Shown piece after piece: positions 61,003 to 64,000 of a DNA stretch of 64,000 nt. The translations under genes and the position numbers were made by a program. The notes under the pieces are model-generated. The model worked only from the letters and a program-made list of their open reading frames with translations, did no database searches and had not been told where the DNA came from. This stretch comes from Zhengitettix transpicula. Lineage: Eukaryota > Arthropoda > Insecta > Orthoptera > Tetrigidae. The DNA lies in contig CM073590.1 of assembly GCA_037074705.1 (NCBI GenBank), forward strand, positions 37,347,895-37,411,894, read 5' to 3'. Each line of letters begins with the position of its first letter. Within the stretch, counting starts at the first letter, position 1.

Positions 61003-64000
61003 TTATATTCTTTTTTGTCTGAATTAGCTATCTTTCTTATTAACTATTTTCAATCCGACGTAATTTTTTTTATTTTTTGAATAATTTTTAGTTATGGCCT
61101 GTAATGATGGCCGCTTTTTTTCTTAGTATTTAAACTTAATATGAATTTTCAAGTCACTCAAATGCTTTTTTTACGAATTTATTCGTCTTACGATCAATGA
61201 AGTAAAATTCTTGAACTATAAACGTGCCAATGTTTTCCGATGTTACCCAGATTGATATTTTACAATACGACAGATTGATCAAAGACAAAATCTACGAAGT
61301 TTGAGCGAATACGAGTAAGGAACCGACAATTAGTATTATACGTTACGACGAGCTTAAAAGATCTACGCAAACTTTTTGAGACAAGGGAAATACCCTTTTT
61401 TCTCGTAAAAATTTATGTAATTAGGAACGGACCTTGGACTGTTGATTTCCGTATATAAATACGCATTTTCTTTCCGTCATAAATAACATATTTTAACCTT
61501 TATTTCATGAATCAAAACTCCCATATATTAAACTTAAGCTTTGAATCTTTAGATCATAGCCATCTGTAAAACACAAAATCATAAAATAATTGAAGAGAAA
61601 AGAAGAGCAATATTATGAAGTAAAATTCAATGCTGATTTTATTTTTTCTTGAATTATTTTGTTTTACAGATTTTCTTTTTCATTATATATATTTTTAGAT
61701 GAAAAATGTCCCTTATCATAGAAAAGAAACGTTTTGTGTTATATGTATAAAATTTTATTATTAAACCTGACTTACGGCCACGTTAAATTAATTATAATCA
61801 TAAAAATTTAAAGATTCTGTTTAATATGTGACGTTAAATAAAAGTTAAAAGATGTAGATGATGACTAAAAAAATTGTGTATTTATATAATTTATATTATT
61901 TTAACTTATTCCATACTTTTCATATAAACATAATAATCAAATAATGGAATTTATATTTCGTTTGCCTATGTGTGCAATGTTTTGAATATAATAATTGACG
62001 TACCACAAATAGTTTCATCTTCCTTAATATATTTGTCACAGTTTTTAGAGTGGAATTAGTACGCGTTGTCACGCGAAGTCGGAGCGTGGTTAAAGAATCG
62101 TCGGGCCGACAGAGCTCTGCCACTGAATGCTTTTAGCGGATGGGCTGTTGGCGCAACTGCTGCTGGTATGTTCTATGCCTCCCATTACCGTATTTCTTTC
62201 ACGCTGCAAAGTGGAGGGAGAAAAGTGTGCGGGAGAAATATGTAGGTCAGGGCTCTAGTGAAAGCAATGATGACTATCCTCAGGATTTCGCTGTACGTAC
62301 CAACTCTATGAAAACTTGCAGTGTTTTTCTTCCTAACAAAACTTCTTATAAATCTTCCTGGAATATCGATGTAGTGTGAACAAGAACGATTTCTGAGGGT
62401 AGAGTTCTCTGAACAACAGATAAAACTTTACTGTATTAATAACTTAACTTCAAAAGTTATATAATTTATTTATTCTTATCATAAATCAGGTTTTTAGGTT
62501 TCAAAAATTAATGTTCAAAGTTGCTTTTATTGTATAAGAAAAATCGTCAAGCATAACCATAATCGAGAAAATTTACGTGAAATTCATGGGAAGCCAAATT
62601 ATTAACAATTAAAAGGAGTTCACAGAGTGAGATAACTCTCTATAGCATCCTTTGCAAGTCACCTTCTGATAGGGGTAATTTTAATGACTCCCCAAATATG
62701 GTCCGATCCAGATTCATTTATAAGGCTTTCGTGGAATTTATGCGCCTCTTTTTCGCAAATACCGAGTTTAGTTAACTGTCTCTCGAGTTATTAATTATTG
62801 ATTTGAATTCTATAGAATTTATTACAAATTCACTGAATTCGTACTTCATTTCCGTTTCGAATTTTAGTGTTAAAAATAACTGTACGCTGACCCAAGTACA
62901 CAAAAAGTTAGGACATTACCTAAAATACCATTTTCCAATTTCCAGTATATATATATATATGTTAATAATATTAACTTTTTTGATAGTAATAATAATATAA
63001 CAAATTATATGACACAAATAATTAGACTATATAGTTATTTGATGACGATTAGTTCCCGCGACGGGAATGAACCAATGGAATCGCGGCGAGTTAAGCAGCG
63101 TTGCAGTCATGGTGTTATTCTACTGTTTTGAGTGAGTGGTGTGACCTTGGAAGAAAGTGGTAATACTGCTCTCTTCCAAGTGGAAAGGCCTGGAGACTTA
63201 TAATTTTAAACGGATTATAGTGATCGTATCCTACGCAAAATGATTCATTGTTTTTATAAGAAGTGAATTTTCGTTAACACTTAATCAAAAGTTTACATTT
63301 CCTTTTAATACTACAGATTTTGAATTCTTACGCCTTTTCCTGCTATTTCATAATTGTCATTGCAAGCATGCACCTTGTTGTTCGATTCTGTATGTATTGT
63401 CGGGGAGTAAATTATAAGAATTTGTTAACAAATGCATTTATAATACTTAAGAAATTGTTTCTTTTTTCTTGAAGTCGCGATGTTATTTGTGATCTGTAAG
63501 CAACGCAACCCTGTTGCAGTAGGTTCCCGCCTCTAGGTTCCTGTAGAAGCAAGGAAGCGCTGCGGGCTCCTCTAACTAAGGGAAGGGAGACGGGGAAGTC
63601 TGTTTTCTTGTGACACTCCCAACTAGCACGTGCCCACCTTGTCGGCGCCTCGCCTTGCCACACCGCTTCTCTAATCCCTCCAGATTACCCGGAAATTGAG
63701 TGAACCACGCTTGCTTGTTCCCGCGATTAAGCTGCGGTGCAGGATTACCAGGACTTCGCTTGTAATTCCTGTTGAAATCGATCGCCGATTGTGTGTTTTA
63801 ATACAGAAACTCCACGGGAAGGAAACTTTGCGAGCTACGTCACGCTATTGCTGCGGAGATTTCTGCCGGACATCCGCGAACAACAAATCCGTAGAGCTCC
63901 TTGCCTCAATGAATTTACTCGACTGGATATATAATCTCATCCCTGTCGCTTGAGGAGTCTAAATCAATGGGAATTAATATTATAAGACATTTATTTATTC
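61003..64000. other. Intronic stretch without gene
   Basis: AT-rich, with GC-richer patches at about 62040-62290, 63040-63180 and 63490-63950. The frames in the last patch (63412-63663 minus, 63696-63953 plus) do not resemble known proteins. No exon of the RRM gene is seen. Confidence 0.4.

Larger units (their letters stand above)
3563..64000 (+). other. Presumed giant downstream intron of the Rox8/TIAR-like gene
   Basis: After the gtaagt donor at 3563 I could not find the next expected piece of RRM2 (the segment with the RNP-1 octamer KGYGFVSF) on the + strand, nor any other RRM exon. If none was missed, this intron exceeds 60 kb. It is filled with repeats of several classes and AT-rich unique sequence. 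The alternative is that a short exon escaped a by-eye search, or that the transcript ends early and later sequence is intergenic. Base composition and repeat density show no obvious boundary. Confidence 0.5.

Noticed and set aside
63412..63953. Two 83-85 codon frames in a GC-richer patch at the end of the window
   Set aside because: They do not resemble any protein, including the missing RRM segments, and lack supporting splice sites.
1..64000. CRISPR arrays, rRNA genes, bacterial operons
   Set aside because: No regularly spaced direct repeats, no rRNA-like sequence and no prokaryotic gene layout; the window is eukaryotic.

Overview
This looks like about 64 kb of an AT-rich animal nuclear genome, most likely an insect. 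The one protein-coding piece I can defend is an 88-bp internal exon (3475-3562, + strand) that starts the second RRM of a TIA-1/TIAR-type RNA-binding protein (Drosophila Rox8). Its wording is closest to insect Rox8. A large-genome insect such as a cockroach, termite or other polyneopteran would fit the long intron and old, diverse repeats, but the species is an inference.

Layout: 1-3474 reads as the upstream intron, then the exon, then more than 60 kb in which I find no further exon of this gene. Everything after 3562 is therefore most simply one very long intron, or intron plus flanking DNA if the gene model ends differently. The longest stop-to-stop reading frames are about 100-130 codons, are low-complexity or unrecognisable, and I do not call them genes.

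The non-coding part is a graveyard of mobile elements. I see a short retroposon family with A-rich tails (6300-6861, 15838-16073, 50085-50565 and a scrap at 12697-12727; the first two have clear target-site duplications). I also see the 3' end of a LINE reverse-transcriptase gene (17355-17500) and a decayed mariner transposase (about 32764-33420). Foldback/MITE-like palindromes lie at 876-1186, 27963-28090, 56019-56341 and 60862-61002. Pol III tRNA-like sequences lie at 27290-27362, 47843-47911 and 56746-56877. One dispersed family has a (CATA)n-type tail (47208-47816, inverted copy 58770-59473), and another has two direct copies (55081-55810, 59990-60860).

The most interesting pattern is a scatter of short hammerhead-ribozyme-like cores (CTGANGA, short hairpin, GAAAC) on both strands, at about 4488, 5338, 24463, 25342, 42316, 56039 and 56278. 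Several sit at the base of hairpins or foldbacks, and several have an enclosing helix. Hammerheads are known from Penelope-like elements and retrozymes, so these may mark remnants of a ribozyme-carrying retroelement group. No helper reverse transcriptase of that kind is visible here. GC-richer unique islands (listed in the gap entries) are the best places to look for conserved regulatory DNA or missed exons.
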